DNA from: Pisaster brevispinus
Lineage: Eukaryota; Echinodermata; Asteroidea; Forcipulatida; Asteriidae
Reading direction: 5' to 3'
NCBI GenBank assembly: GCA_023634235.1
Contig: JAMKCF010000040.1
Span: forward strand, 930,001-994,000
Length of the DNA: 64,000 nt
The notes under the pieces were generated by a model. That model did not search any database, was not told the DNA's origin, and saw only the letters and a program-made list of their open reading frames with translations. Positions 48,409-60,479 of the stretch are shown piece by piece (within the stretch, counting starts at the first letter, position 1; every line of letters starts with the position of its first letter). A program made the translations under genes and the position numbers.

Positions 48409-49371
48409 TTGGTGGTCTCTTTATGTTGGCAATATTATTATACCGCCACAAACAATAAAAATTTACACAGTGACTTTCCCTTGTGGTTTATCACTTGACA
48501 AAATTTGAACGGCTCAGTAACTCACATCTTCCATGGATACATCACTATCATGATGAGATGATGCTCTTGCATTATCATCATGCTGTGATGACAGATTTCC
48601 TTCATCTCGTTGAACACCACTCAACACCTCTTGTAGATCTTCATCCTGTAACCAATAAAATAACATTTAGCCGTTCAGTTTAAAGACAATGTAAACTGTT
48701 GGTTTAGTGGAACCATTGTTTCAAATGTGTAAATGCAGTTTAATGAATGAAAATCAACCTAGATGGAATATTCATTCCAAAATTTAGTTGAATTTTTGAA
48801 ATATCACTGGAGCTCTGGAGCGATCCATAAAGCAATTTACGATCTTAAAAGCGTTACCGCAGAAAACGCTCACAATCTAATGTTTTGGGTAAAAAAGATA
48901 TCTTATATCACCATGACATCTCGAAGTGAATTTTTCATCTACAAATTAAACTATCCAAAGCTGATGTTCTTCTTACCACGTCAGCTTTTTGTCATTAAAC
49001 TTCAGCGTCATTACCAAACGTATACAGACCCTAGAGTAAAGCCTGAACTACAGTACATACCAGGAAGTTACGAAAACCTGGCGGAGGGGAAACCTTTGGG
49101 TTGGCCATCAGTGCAACCTGTTAAGAAATCAAAACATAACTAGACATTAGGTGTTTGTAAACACAAAGCTGTTCCGTGTTGTTTTGCTTCAATTTAGTGC
49201 TTTAAAGCTTTGTAGTTGGTCTATAATTTCAAAAAGAAGACTCTTGATCTTTGACAGGTCCCTTTTTTACTTAAGTGTGCCTTGTCTAACCTTTAACCTT
49301 TAATGCTCAAAGGGTTTGAAACTGAAAAGAAATTGAAAATCAAATCCCGTATCCGGTTGACCCGGAAGTAC

Positions 49372-50089
49372 ACCGCGTTTACACTAGATCCAGAAAGGTG
49401 GATTGAGATCCGGCATTTTTTTAACGACCGCAGATCAAGATCCTGTGTCGCGTTTACACCAGCGCTTGATCCGGCTTCGATCCCACTTTTGAACCGGATG
49501 TATATTGGTCATGACGTCACCGCTCCTCGCAAAGAGCTCAAAGGTCACGATTACAGCGCGCCACTTCTAGAAATAATCATTATCAAGGCGAAGGTAGCAT
49601 GCAGAAAATACAGTACAGCAAATGATACGGATAACAACGACCATGCAGGTAGAAATATTTGGTAGATGGGAATTAAAAAAATACAGCAACAAGGCAAGCT
49701 CCGAACGTAACAATGTATGTATAAGGACGCTGAAAACAACAAAACGTTTCACACACACACAGTCCATGTGCACACAGCACACACACAAATATAAACAGCG
49801 ACGGATGTCCCACCAAAGCACAAGCAAAAAGCGCGCCATTCGTAGCGAAACCGGAAATGACCACATCGAATTGTGATCCACCTTTGCGTTTACACTTGTA
49901 TTTGGAATCCACTTTGCCGGATCTGATCCACCAATTGCCGGATTCAACCCTCCTCGAAAGGTGGATTAAAATTGCCGGATCTTGAATCGGGTCTGATCCG
50001 GCTTTTTTGCGTTTACACTAGCCGTTAATCCACATTGCCGGATCAGACCCGGGTCTGATCCACCTTTCTGGATCTAGTGTAAACGGGGT
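49372..50089. mobile_element. inverted-repeat element with GTTTACACTAGATCC ends
   Basis: The ends match as inverted repeats over about 40 bp: left CGTTTACACTAGATCCAGAA, right its reverse complement within GGATCTAGTGTAAACG. Inside, the GCGTTTACAC motif recurs at about 49450, 49885 and 50009, with GATCCGG/CCGGATC pieces. No transposase reading frame. It sits in a linker intron of the MULE relic. A target duplication is not clear. Confidence 0.75.
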
Positions 50090-50409
50090 CGTAGAGGTTA
50101 ACATGGGGTCACGGTTTTTAAGGCTAATCTGTAATTCCCAAGGGATCTATAAGTGATAAACGTTTGACAATCGGGTGTGCATTGAGATATGGTCCAACTT
50201 CCGGTTGACCCTAGATGGTTTGTGTACATACCAGAAACTCCTCTGCACCTGCTGGAGGAGGCAGTTCATCAACATCCATGTCCTCATGGCTATCTTCATC
50301 CTGTAACAAATTAAACATAATCAATTGAGAGTACATCATTGAGGGGATACAGCTCTAACATCCAGGTGTCGATTTCACAAAGCACTAAAATTTATCTGAT
50401 ATTTCTTAC

Positions 50410-51963
50410 CATCTTCCTGTGATGTTGGAACCTTACACATGCATTCCGTGCAAGTCCATCTGAATGGCTTGTCGCTGATGACGGCTGCTCGGTAGAAAGA
50501 CAACGTGATAGCTGCACAGACAAAAAAACACCTTACACTTTAGGAAAAAATGGTTTTATGCAAATAAGTTTTGTTTTAAGTGTACTTGTGTAAAGGGAAA
50601 AGCAAAATGTGCGAACAGACAAGAGAAATGAATAATGTGACCACAAAAAACATTATGTGCATCTATGAGATTGTTTTCGAGGACAAGCACAACAAAATAG
50701 TCGAACCGGAACACACTCAAAATGTTCGAAAAAGCTTTAGGCCCATGTCACACGAGGCAATTTACAGGCAACCAGTTCCAGGCAATCTCCATAAGAAAAG
50801 GCATTCACATCTGAATGTTCACACTTTTTTCTTAGGGATCGTAAGACATTGTTAAAAAAATTACTCATGTGCTACCGAAGTGATCTTGTAGAATGCACTG
50901 CAGTTGGTTGCCCCTAAGTTGCCTGTAAAAGTTGCCCGAGTGTGACAAGGCCCTCAGGTTTATTTTTACAAAAAACGCCCATACACAGAGAAGTTTTGGG
51001 AACATTTTGAGCGCGTTCCGGTTCTAATATTTTGTTGTGCTTATCCTCGAAAAAATTTCTGTGATGCACATAATTATGTAGATTACCATCAAAATGTTTT
51101 TTATTTAGGTCACACTATTCTCATATAATGGTCTGTTTGAACAGGGCTACATGTATGATTCCGCTTTTCCCCTTACACACATATCTAAAGTTGACATATC
51201 ACTTCCAATTATCCAATGCGAATTGAATCTAACGAAAACATCCAAATTTTAAGTGTACTTTATACTTTAACTTATTTAGTATATGCGAATTGTATCTAAG
51301 GAAAATTTCCAAATTGTAATTTGAATCATATTATAGTAGAAAAATCACTTAACTTATTCAGCATTTATGCGAATTGAATCTAACGAAAACTTTGCAATTG
51401 TAAGTGTACATGTACATAGAACTTATTCAGTATTTATATATGCAAATCTAACGAAAACTTCGAAATTGTAAGTGACGTACATGTACACATGTACTTTACA
51501 CTTAACATAATCAGTATTTATTCGAATTGAATCTAACGAATACTTCCAAATTGTGAATGTTTGCATCATATTAGGAGACATATTACTTTAACTTTTTCAC
51601 TATTTAGGGCCTATGTGATTTCACTTAAAAGAACATTCAGTTTAACTTACCTGTGGTGCAACATTAGCGATGCTGCCAACAGCGGCAGACATCGCACTCC
51701 ATCGCATGCTGCCTCCCGGTGACTTCTTCCTTGCAGCACATGCAAGGGTACTCCGCTCGTTTTGTCTCCCTTCTACCACCTTTTCTAGTGCAGATTGGCA
51801 TTTTGACGTGTTTTTTTCTCGATCCTTCACCAACGATAGCAAGAAGCTGAGTGATGAAAATTCTACAAACCATGTCCTTAACTCCATAGAGTGGTCCTTC
51901 GAGATGCCACTCAGTTTGCCGACAAAGTAGCCGATTTAACAATATTATCATTAGTGCCGACAA
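50410..51963 (-). pseudogene. PHD-like zinc-finger exons of the MULE relic
   Basis: The exon ending at 51651 encodes CMCCKEEV and MECDVCRCWQHR, then a stop (51664-51666), CCTTG and a gtaagt donor in phase 1. The exon 50511-50410 continues with RWTCTECMCK, which supplies the last C-x-x-C. Order and spacing fit a PHD/RING-like C4HC3 finger with a single nonsense change. Confidence 0.6.
51215..51560. repeat. degenerate tandem repeat, about 75 bp period
   Basis: GCGAATTGAATCTAACGAAA recurs with changes at about 51218, 51286, 51370, 51444 and 51524, each followed by AAATTGTAAGTG-like text and ACTTATTCAGTATTTAT. Confidence 0.7.
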
Positions 51964-52031
51964 AGTAACTGATTTAACAATATTATCATTAGTGCCGACA
52001 AAGTAACCGATTTAACAATATTATCATTAGT
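51918..52031. repeat. three tandem copies of a 38-bp unit
   Basis: Units start at 51918, 51956 and 51994: GCCGACAAAGTA then CCGATTTAACAATATTATC. Only one or two bases differ between copies. Confidence 0.9.
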
Positions 52032-52384
52032 GAAGGTGCGTCCAACTCCAGTGTCATTGTGTTGAAGTTGACGAGTATTGCAGACAATTACCAGTTAACT
52101 CTGTCAACCTCAAAGGACTGCCGTGGGTGTTCATTCTTTTGAGTGCCCACGGCTGCCGCAGACAAAAGGATGCCAAACTAAATCAGAGTCCAACCAACTC
52201 CACCCTCTCAACAGTCCAAATCAAATTTTACAATATTCTGGGTTCATTGATGATACAGATGACACACTAAAATTATTATCTTAATTTCCTTTACTAAAGG
52301 AACAATTTACCTAAGGGTCAGGATTTCACTCATACAAATCCTGACCTTGAACCATAGGGGGAAAAATGATTTAAGATAAGACTA

Positions 52385-52940
52385 TGGATACCCGTATTCC
52401 CCGTATCTTCTTTTAGAATCACACACTTGAAGAATGTACACCAGCAACTGAAGATTGTCCGAAATTAATACATGAAAACATGTTCTTGCTAAGAAAAATT
52501 TACAAATCAATTCAATTAAATGTTTGTTGTCCTTAGAATAGTAATTTGATTTGCCAAACATGCTCATAACTGTAAAAAACATTTGTAAAAATACGTTAAT
52601 ATGAATAATGCTGTATAGATATTTAAAACTATATTTACACAAGGGCATATCCAAACATGTACTTCATTAAAGACAACAAAAAGAAAGAACATCGGGGAAT
52701 TTTACTGGCTGCCGTTAAAATACTAATAGAATGTGGTAGAAAAGAGTTAAGATATATATTGGTACATTTAGACTTCCTCACGGCCTCACTCTGCCAAACA
52801 CTTCCACTGATGCAATCCTCAAATGAGTGGCTCACCCTTGATATATTCGGCAAAAACATACAGGTCTGTCACAACGAAAACCATTGCGAATATAATAATA
52901 AGCCGACACGAACCCTGACCAGAAAACCTGTAAAATAATA
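52385..52940. repeat. dispersed repeat, partner of 14690
   Basis: TCTTCTTTTAGAATCACACA, CAACTGAAGATTGTCCGAAA and CATTGCGAATATAATAATA match the 14690 copy; about 280 bp of extra sequence separates the two halves. Confidence 0.5.
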
Positions 52941-53221
52941 TACATATTGTTAAAATCAATCATAAATGTGTAGCTGAATTGGAATTGAATATGGTTGTAT
53001 AATTTGGATGTTAACAAAAGAATGTGATAATGTGAATGTTGCATCGGGAATGGAGCATTATTGATTAAATCTTGCCCTATACAATTACTTTGTTATATAA
53101 GCCGATAACCTCTGGCTTTCAGGTTCTGTTTAAAAAATGTATACCCTTCCAATTTTTACATAATCAGAAACAGGTTAAAAAACATTGAAAAAACATTACT
53201 TTTATAAGTAACAACAATAAC

Positions 53222-53620
53222 AACCCACCCACCACACCCCACCCCCGGGGGACGCCCGTGCATGCGCCAAGTCAGTACACGGCCTCCCCTTTCGCCGAGG
53301 CCTCTCTTCACCCCTCCCGCCCCGTGCTGGGCCAAGACTTCACGCCGAGGATGTTGCTTACATCTTTACTTTACTTTATTACTACCAACAACAACAACTC
53401 ATAATGAAAATGGTAATGGTAAAAAATAAACAAGTATCAATTATCCGTTCGCCCGGATATTAAACCCACCCACCATACCCCACCCCCGGGGGACACCCGT
53501 GCACCCCCCTCCCCCCACCAGTGCTGAGCCACCGTCACGGCCATCCGTCGACTACCCACCATACCACACCCCCACCAGGCTGCTCTTCACCCAACCTGCC
53601 CCGTGCTGAGCCCCCCTCAC
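53222..53620. repeat. C-rich tandem segments
   Basis: CACCCCACCCCCGGGGGAC recurs at about 53237 and 53479, CCCGTGCTGAGCC-like blocks at 53320, 53520 and 53600, and CACGGCCATCCGTCGAC at 53536 and 53618. G+C is far above the flanks. Confidence 0.6.
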
Positions 53621-53748
53621 GGCCATCCGTCGACTTGTCTTGACCCCAAGTCGAGTTGTCTGACGGTTGAATAAATCATCCGTCGAGTTGTCCGAACCGT
53701 CGAGTTGTACGAACGGACGAGTTGTCCGACGGACGAGTTGTCTGGTCT
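53620..53748. repeat. tandem CGAGTTGTCCGAACGG array, inverted partner
   Basis: Units CGAGTTGTCCGAACCGT, CGAGTTGTACGAACGGA and CGAGTTGTCCGACGGA; preceded by GGCCATCCGTCGACTTGTCT, which appears as reverse complement at the end of the array at 45296. Confidence 0.8.
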
Positions 53749-53749
53749 C

Positions 53750-56700
53750 CATAATTATTAGCCAATACTTTTGTCTATTTTCATCAAAAGGGTTCCCCAA
53801 AAGGGCCAGCTCAATGTGGCCTTAAGGATGTACAGAGCCTGTGTGGCACCAAGTGTGGCAACGGTTTGAGGTCTGCGATTCCACAGTTGACAATTGTAGA
53901 ACGATAATGCAACCTTCCCCATATACCATACAGTACGTCCCGTGTGGACATTGTCCTGTGTGGACATAAGCAGGTGGACACTGTCCTGTGTGGATAGTCC
54001 AGCCGGTGGGGACCCCTGGAAAATGCGACCATGCGTGCATACAGCAAAACCATCTAGTTCTGGCTATTTTAGGAAAAGTCTCCTAGTCAGAGGACAGCTA
54101 CATAGTGTACATTGCAGCTACATTGTATTTTCAAGACAACGTCTTAACTTTCTACATGTTTGTGACCCTCTTCCCTCGCTGAGTGCGAAACATTTATGGT
54201 GGTGGGGGCGTCGTAATGAATGTAACGATCTAAAGTTAACACAGAAGTTTTGTATAAATAGTTAATTTGAATTTAATTAAATTGTTTACTTTTGTTTTGG
54301 TGAAACTTGTTTCAAGTGTAACACATCCTTACAGTATGAATTGCCGCCCAGGCCTTACATGTAACTACCCTCTGCGATGTCCACCTTGGGAAAACCAGAC
54401 CCATGGTGTGACAACAACCACGCCAAGGTTCACCACACATTAACATTGTGGGGGTCCAGTGACCCAAATACAGTCCAAAAAAACATGTTACGCACCTTGC
54501 CTATCAATGAAGAATGTTAAGAGTCCTACCCAAAATGATATTCCCCACAATGGAAAACGAGGGGGAAGAATGGTCCCGGCAGAACTGCTGGGCACCACTT
54601 AAATTTACCATTAATTATATTTAACAATAAAAAGAGAGACGAGTATCCCAGTCCTAGTAAACACATCAGAAATTCGAAAAAATGGAAAACGAGGGAGACA
54701 GGTACATGTAAGATAGCCCGATCGAAACAAGGATGGCACTGTCGTAAGAAAAAATTACCCAACCTTGGCCATTACACACATGTTACAACCAATTGCCTGA
54801 TACAATATTACCTACAAATGAAATTATTAGACCTTCAATATTTTTCTGTCACTTTTCTGCAAAATGCCCTTTCCAAGGTGGACCTACATAATGGGTGGTG
54901 GAATAAAGGTTGACTTAAATCCCAAGCTGTGACAAAGTGAAGCTAAGCAAGAAAAATTCCCTCCAAAGTGTAACAAATGCCCTGCAAATAGTGTGCTCTC
55001 ATTGGCTGACTTATGTAACGTATTGACCAATCAAATCACTTTCCCCAATATGCCATGCCGATTGGTTGTTGGCCCGATCCCATGGATCCAACAAAAACCA
55101 GTAATAGTGTACATGTAGCTTCACGCATCAAAACTGACAGAAGAGCAACCGTCAACACAATGACAGTAAATACACTCAGCCCATCACACCTAGCCCATCA
55201 CGACGTACACACGGCAATCGCCGATCCATTCCAAGGAATGCACAGACGCCGAAGGAGAAATGTGATCATACATGTCATATGGTATGCCGAGTATTGATAT
55301 GCTAAAATGAATTAAATTTTCAATTTTTGTTTTAAAGTTATGGGGGTAATTTGGCGCCTTTCTGTATTATATTTATGCTGTTGAAAATTTCCATATTCAT
55401 GAGTGTGTACTGGTAGTGTTGTAATGCCAGGCAGAAATCTCAATATTGCAATGAATGTACAAAAAGTGGACAGAATTTAGGTATTTTCACTTTTGTAGTT
55501 ACTTTCTTTTAAATATTTTTATTTGGTAGTGATTTTTTAATATAGTGTGTCAGTATAGGGCAGTATAAAGCTAAAGTGCACACTTTTCTCACAAATTCTG
55601 TTAACAAACAACTTTTGGGGTTCACATACACATTACACGTATTTCACTTTTTCGCCCTCAGTTGTCCGGATAATTAAGAGGGGGGTAATCTTTTGATCTC
55701 TATTTTGGGGGTTAATTTCAATTGAAAGGTAACAAAATATGGATGTCAATTAATTTGCATACACATAAGGCCCGGGTAATTAGGAAGTAGCGCAAAGTCA
55801 AAATATATGCCTAATAAAAAAATATTAAAATTAGTTGTTTCTTCATCAGCAGCCCCATCATGCCCATCATTCAATGATTCATGCCATGCCAATGTCTATG
55901 ATTGATGAATGATGATGGAAGAAAACAAAACAAGCAAATCACTGAAATTTACCTTTTGTAACGTCCATGGCTGCCCGCAGCCTAATCACGGCAAATCTGT
56001 ACTGAGATACAGTCGTTCGTCCGATGAAAGAAATGAACTTTGAAGATTAAAACCAGCTAATTTGCATTGCATTGCCACAAAATGCAGTAAAAAGACAGCG
56101 TCCAGTTACGGTAAGTTTTATTGAGCTCTGCCTCTGGGAGCTTATGCAATAGCTAGCTAGCTAGTCGTGGGAGTCGGTCACACGTTGAATGACAAGGGCG
56201 CCCTCTTCAGCAGAGAGCGACAGCAGCAGAGGACACGACGGTGCAGTGAACGGTGAGTTTATGACTAGCGTCAAAGTAGTTTATTTTTTGGTTCTTTAAA
56301 TTTAAAGTCCTTTCTGCGAATAAAATGCCTTCAAATTTAGGCTAATATTTGTCAGCTTGATGAAAGAAAAAAAAGTCAAAGAACTGAAAAAAAGAATGAA
56401 ATCCGACACTGTCTAGTTTATTGCTCCATGGTTCTATGGATGCCTAAAAATGTATGCTGAGTGTTTACTGTTTAGTTTTTAGTTGTAACGCAGGAATTAA
56501 TGTGCGCAGGGAATTGATGTCGTCCTTGGCTTTCCTTGTTAACTATAAAAACTGTAGTGTTATGATGAGCGTGTGCCAAGCAGAGGGCGAGTGTCGACGT
56601 CGTTGAGCAATATAAATTATTGCACAGGAAACAAACGTTTAGGTCAAACTTTAATTATAATTTATTTGACTTATTTAACATTGATTGATTGAAACAACAG

Positions 56701-56920
56701 GTGAGGTACAACAAATCTAGCTTGTTGTAGATATCTGAGAGGCGAGTCTCTGGAGTTTGGAGCAAATCAGAAGACTCAAGAATGAGAGTCCGAATAAGAA
56801 CTCTTGAAAAGAGAATTTGGGGGATCTTACATAGGGTTTCTGGAGGTGGGGTTAGGGGCCTATATCTAGGTTTAGCAATGATGTCACAGAGAAAATACAT
56901 AAGATCAGTGACAGTGACAT
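53750..56920. other. long stretch without a recognised gene
   Basis: Only short frames. CCACCTTGGG near 54380 and CCAAGGTGG near 54872 are a short inverted pair. CTAGCTAGCTAG at 56153 and CCCTCTTCAGCAGAGAGCGACAG at 56210 stand out by composition; the latter is followed by AACGGTGAG and may be an untranslated first exon, unproven. Confidence 0.35.
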
Positions 56921-57525
56921 TGTTCCGTCCCAACTTGATAATTGTCCCAACTATAGTTGGGACTGGTCCCAACTTGAGTGTTAAAGTTGGGACGTCCCAA
57001 CTATAACACTGCTGCAGACGCACAAGCTGATGCGATCGGCGTTAATTAACAAGATTCTTTATTTCAACGGGTCTCGGCTCTTTAAGTTTATTATACAAAC
57101 TCATGTCAAAACTGGCATGATGGAGCGAGCAGGTGCCCAGGATCAGGACGAGCCTAGTATACTCGCTAACTCGGCGTAAATGGTGTTTTTAGAAGGTTCT
57201 GACACCGGCCTCATGCTCATGCTCATGCCGGGTGAAAGCTTTCAGTCTCAAAATAGGCATAAGCATTTAATTTCCCTTCTCTTGGAAAACCAAAATTCTA
57301 ACTAATTTTCAAATATTCTCAAGGGCAAGGGAAAGTGGTCTTAAAAACTTCATACTATGATACTTACTATAATATGTTTTTGGTTTATTCATGGGGTGAT
57401 TTGTGTTTACTGCGATCCCAACTATAGTTGGGACGTCCCAACTTACACTCAAGTATGCAAGTTGGGACCAGTCCCAACTATAGTCCCAACTATAGTTGGG
57501 ACGATTGTCAAGTTGGGGCGGAACA
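56921..57525. mobile_element. 605-bp element with TCCCAACTATAGTTGGGA ends
   Basis: Arms of about 85-105 bp, left from TGTTCCGTCCCAACTTGA and right ending CAAGTTGGGGCGGAACA, are inverted. Each arm contains the self-complementary TCCCAACTATAGTTGGGA, once in the left and twice in the right. The roughly 400-bp centre shows no coding frame. Confidence 0.75.
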
Positions 57526-58508
57526 ACATCATTTCCTAGAATAAGTTTGGATGAGGTGATGGTCAGCAGGGGAGTAATGGTCAGTGTCCTGGGGGCATAG
57601 CATAGGAATGTGTGTGGTGTATTTTACAAGAAATGGGAGCGAGCTTTTAAGTGAAATGGACCACCTGTTGACAATGTTATGATTACAGGGAATAGAGGGA
57701 ATGGTGAATTTAGTGCCAGAAAATGAGCCTTACATTAGTGTTAATTGTAAAGCACCCTTTTTAACCATTTTGGGGCAAAAGGTGGCAAATGAATTTGTTT
57801 TCAGTTTTTCCTTAAAGTTTTCATTGTTTGGTTTTCTCGTTTTTAAACCCTATGGTCAAACCTACTATACTTGCAAAAGAGAAATGGTAGAAATGGAGGT
57901 TCAATCACATTTCCCTTTTTTCACCCTTTTTTTTACGGTCACCTAGACCTAGTAAAAATTCCATAACAGGGAACCCCCAAGCCAAAAATGACTTATTAGT
58001 CTAGCTAATTTAACATGCACAAGGCTCTCCTGGAGCATATTGATCAAAACAATTGAGTTGTGAACACAAAATGTTCTTTTCAGACCCACCAAGGTCTGCA
58101 AACAAGATCATTAATATACTGGTCAATCAACAATAAAATGTTCCTTCCTTGTCATGAGATTTAGATTTGTAGTAGCTGATCATTGTTTAATACCTAATAA
58201 AGTTCATGTGTACGTCTACATCATTTTTTTGTGAGTGTAGAATCTTCACAACTGACTAATGATTGTGAAATTCTTAAAGAAGATTTTTTTTACATTTATT
58301 GTAAATATGGAGTGAAGTGTGCATTACTTTACTAGTTTGAACTACCTTACAGCGTGAGCTGTTGTGTTACAAGATTTTACATCCAATCTAATGTGCCTTA
58401 CATTCATCCTTTTCCAATGTAGCATTTCCTGTGGCTTTCCTTATATAACACTGGCCTTAAATCGATTAAATCACCCCCTTTAGACTCTAGGATCATATGG
58501 CGATCCCC
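57526..58508. other. non-coding stretch
   Basis: An 81-codon frame at 57701 has no recognisable family. Presumably the 3' flank of the broken coding region on the - strand. Confidence 0.35.
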
Positions 58509-59814
58509 TTAAAATGGACCTTTACGTCTCTTTTTGGTAGGAGACAACTTGGATAGCAGGTTTTTTTTCTGTTCACTATTCTGCTGCTCTTTGTCTATGT
58601 GTTCATGTGATGGAGAACTCTGCGAGGTGCCTGTGTCTTTAAATCTGTGATATCTTGTGTAATGACCTGTTCAATAACATTTCTCAAGTTACTTTCCAAC
58701 TGATCTACATGTGTGTGTGTGTACACTTAGTTTCTTTCCTTCGTTGGTGAGATACATGTAGAAGAGGTTCTTTTGAATTCCTCCTTTGCTGGCACTCTTC
58801 CAATGCTTTATTTATTGGGTTGTCAAGGCTTGTTCAAGATCCTTTCCTTTTTGTTTGTCTTTCAAAGGGTCTACATCTTTTGGGGAGTTGCACAGGATGC
58901 CGCAGACCTTCAGAGCATTTCCAGTATTTTCTGCTGCTTGTTTTGTGAGTAAAAGTGCTGTCTGGCCTCTTTTTTCTCCTGGTTGACTATCAGTTTATCA
59001 GCAACTGTTTTCTCGATTCCTGCACTCTTCGCTGGTATTAACTTGAGAAACGACCTTCTGTGTTTGCGAGCATCGCCTGGGAATTTATTTATCGTATCCT
59101 CATCCATATCATCTAGGTTTGATTTGTCATCTTCATCGTCGTCGTCATCTTCACTGTCACTACTTTGGGCTGGAGGTTTTGGGGTCGGAAGTCTGTGAGA
59201 TGTTTCCAGAAATTCCTTAAGTGTGTCTTGTCGTAATTTCTGTTGCTTCAGAGCTAAGTTGTGCCAGTTAGTCTGGATAGTGCCAATTGGTGGAGGACTG
59301 AAATCTGATGTACAGTGTATCCCGAACAGTTTGCCAGGTTGTGTTTGATTTCTCCTGGAACCGATTTAGTTCAATGATCATTGCAGGGCTCGAATTTGGG
59401 GGAAATATCCACAAGACTGCAGGGCTTTGGCGGCTTGTAGCTCAAAATTTTTACTGGACCAGAATTTACTTTACAAGACCAGAATCAAAATGAGTTGAAC
59501 CAGCGCTAAGAGAAAATCTATCTCATTTGTCTTATGTGTAGCAGTTCCATACTGGAGAGAATTGAAAGATATTTATCAGATTCCTGGTCAACATTTTGTC
59601 ACAAAAATATTACACAATGAGGTAGCCAATTGAAAAACCGAAGACCACTGGGCTTGTCCGTTTGTGAGTTTACTGGCCCCATACTAAAATCACTGGCCCC
59701 GGGCCTGTGGTCTAGTGTTAGTTTCGAGCCCTGCATTGCATTATTGAGGTTTTGTGCACTAAAGTCTGTTGAATGAAGTAGCCACTTTTCCATCACAGAA
59801 TAATTTGTAGTCAT
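58509..59814 (-). pseudogene. unrecognised coding region split by a 350-bp element
   Basis: On the - strand an open frame starts at ATG 59814 (MTTNYSVMEKWLLHS) and runs to 59739. It is cut there by the element at 59384-59733 and resumes at 59378. Removing the element and one 5-bp duplicate keeps the frame. A frame change follows near 59315, then a long open stretch to a stop near 58918 with an acidic run (SEDDDDDEDD) and basic/helical sequence. Two or three more frame changes lead to a basic end (SPTKKRRKGPF) and the stop at 58509-58511. The tail looks like a nuclear localisation signal. I do not recognise the family. The number of breaks argues for a pseudogene; a nuclear protein with charged coiled segments is what the pieces suggest. 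Confidence 0.55.
59384..59733. mobile_element. CAGGGCTCGAA foldback element, copy 3, with TSD
   Basis: The 350-bp element starts CAGGGCTCGAATTTGGG and ends TTTCGAGCCCTG. It is flanked by CATTG on both sides (59379-59383 and 59734-59738). The ends resemble those of hAT-type elements (CAGGG...), but hAT usually gives 8-bp duplications, so the class is tentative. No coding capacity. It interrupts the coding region described for 58509-59814. Confidence 0.75.
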
Positions 59815-60265
59815 TACATTTCAGATTTTTCTTAACAGCCAAAAGTTGGAAGGATATTATGCCTGCCAAACTAATAGAATTCCCAAGTTGTACATGTATT
59901 CATTTATTATAAAAGCATTTTCTAATAGCAATCTGAGTACACAACTTTGCAAAATGTAAACACAAAAATTCTCAAGACCATACGGGGTACCAGCAATAAA
60001 TGGAACAGCCCTAATCAAGACAATGGTGACCCATTTGGATCAATTTTAAGCAGACAAACACAGGGGAAGTCTATATTTTTGTAGTCATGTAATTGTTTTC
60101 TTTATTGAAGTACTTTCAGATGACTTTGATCTGTACCCATTTTTCGCGTCCGACCGTGTCAGTGTCGGTGCCGGACGGTTGTACGTGTGAGAATGTGCAT
60201 GGTTGGCTGAAATGTTTTCGTGCAGAGAGAGTGATCTGCCTAACTAATATAATGTCTATATTGAC

Positions 60266-60411
60266 TAGACCCAGTAACCGGGGGAGTTGTACTCATTAAA
60301 AAAAAAAATTTGACATCTTCGGTCGTACTAGCTCTCGCTAGTAGTTGTACGACCGAAGATGTGGGGAAAATTTTTTTTTAAAGGAGTACAGCGCCCCAGT
60401 TACTGGGTCTA
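60266..60411. mobile_element. 146-bp foldback element
   Basis: Starts TAGACCCAGTAACCGGGGGA and ends CCCAGTTACTGGGTCTA. The inner arms ACATCTTCGGTCGTAC / GTACGACCGAAGATGT are exact, with A- and T-runs between. The tip is TAGCTCTCGCTAGTAGTT. Confidence 0.75.
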
Positions 60412-60479
60412 AAGTGTGAGTATAGTTCTGACCACTGGTGACTGGCCAGCTTTGCATAAATGGCCCTTGTGCCTCCATG

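Larger units (their letters stand above)
46438..51963 (-). mobile_element. degenerate FLYWCH/PHD Mutator-like (MULE) transposon
   Basis: A split transposase-like gene reads on the - strand in this order: a PHD-like zinc finger (exons 51651-51963 and 50410-50511), acidic linker exons (50232-50300, 49061-49117, 48526-48645), a FLYWCH zinc finger (47976-48238 joined to 47323-47604), and MULE transposase core pieces (46840-47028 and 46441-46620). Most junctions keep phase. It is dead: there is a stop in the PHD at 51664-51666, a stop and frame change near 47385, a missing segment between the last two core pieces, and an early stop at 46438. The inverted-repeat element at 49372-50089 has inserted in a linker intron. 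Terminal repeats of the MULE itself were not found. A host gene domesticated from a MULE is the alternative, less likely given the breaks. Confidence 0.8.

Noticed and set aside
48763..49143. 126-codon + strand open frame
   Set aside because: It covers a phase-matched linker exon of the MULE relic on the opposite strand (49061-49117) and has no family resemblance.
54380..54885. transposon with CCACCTTGG ends
   Set aside because: Only about 15 bp match as inverted repeat and the flanks show no duplication.
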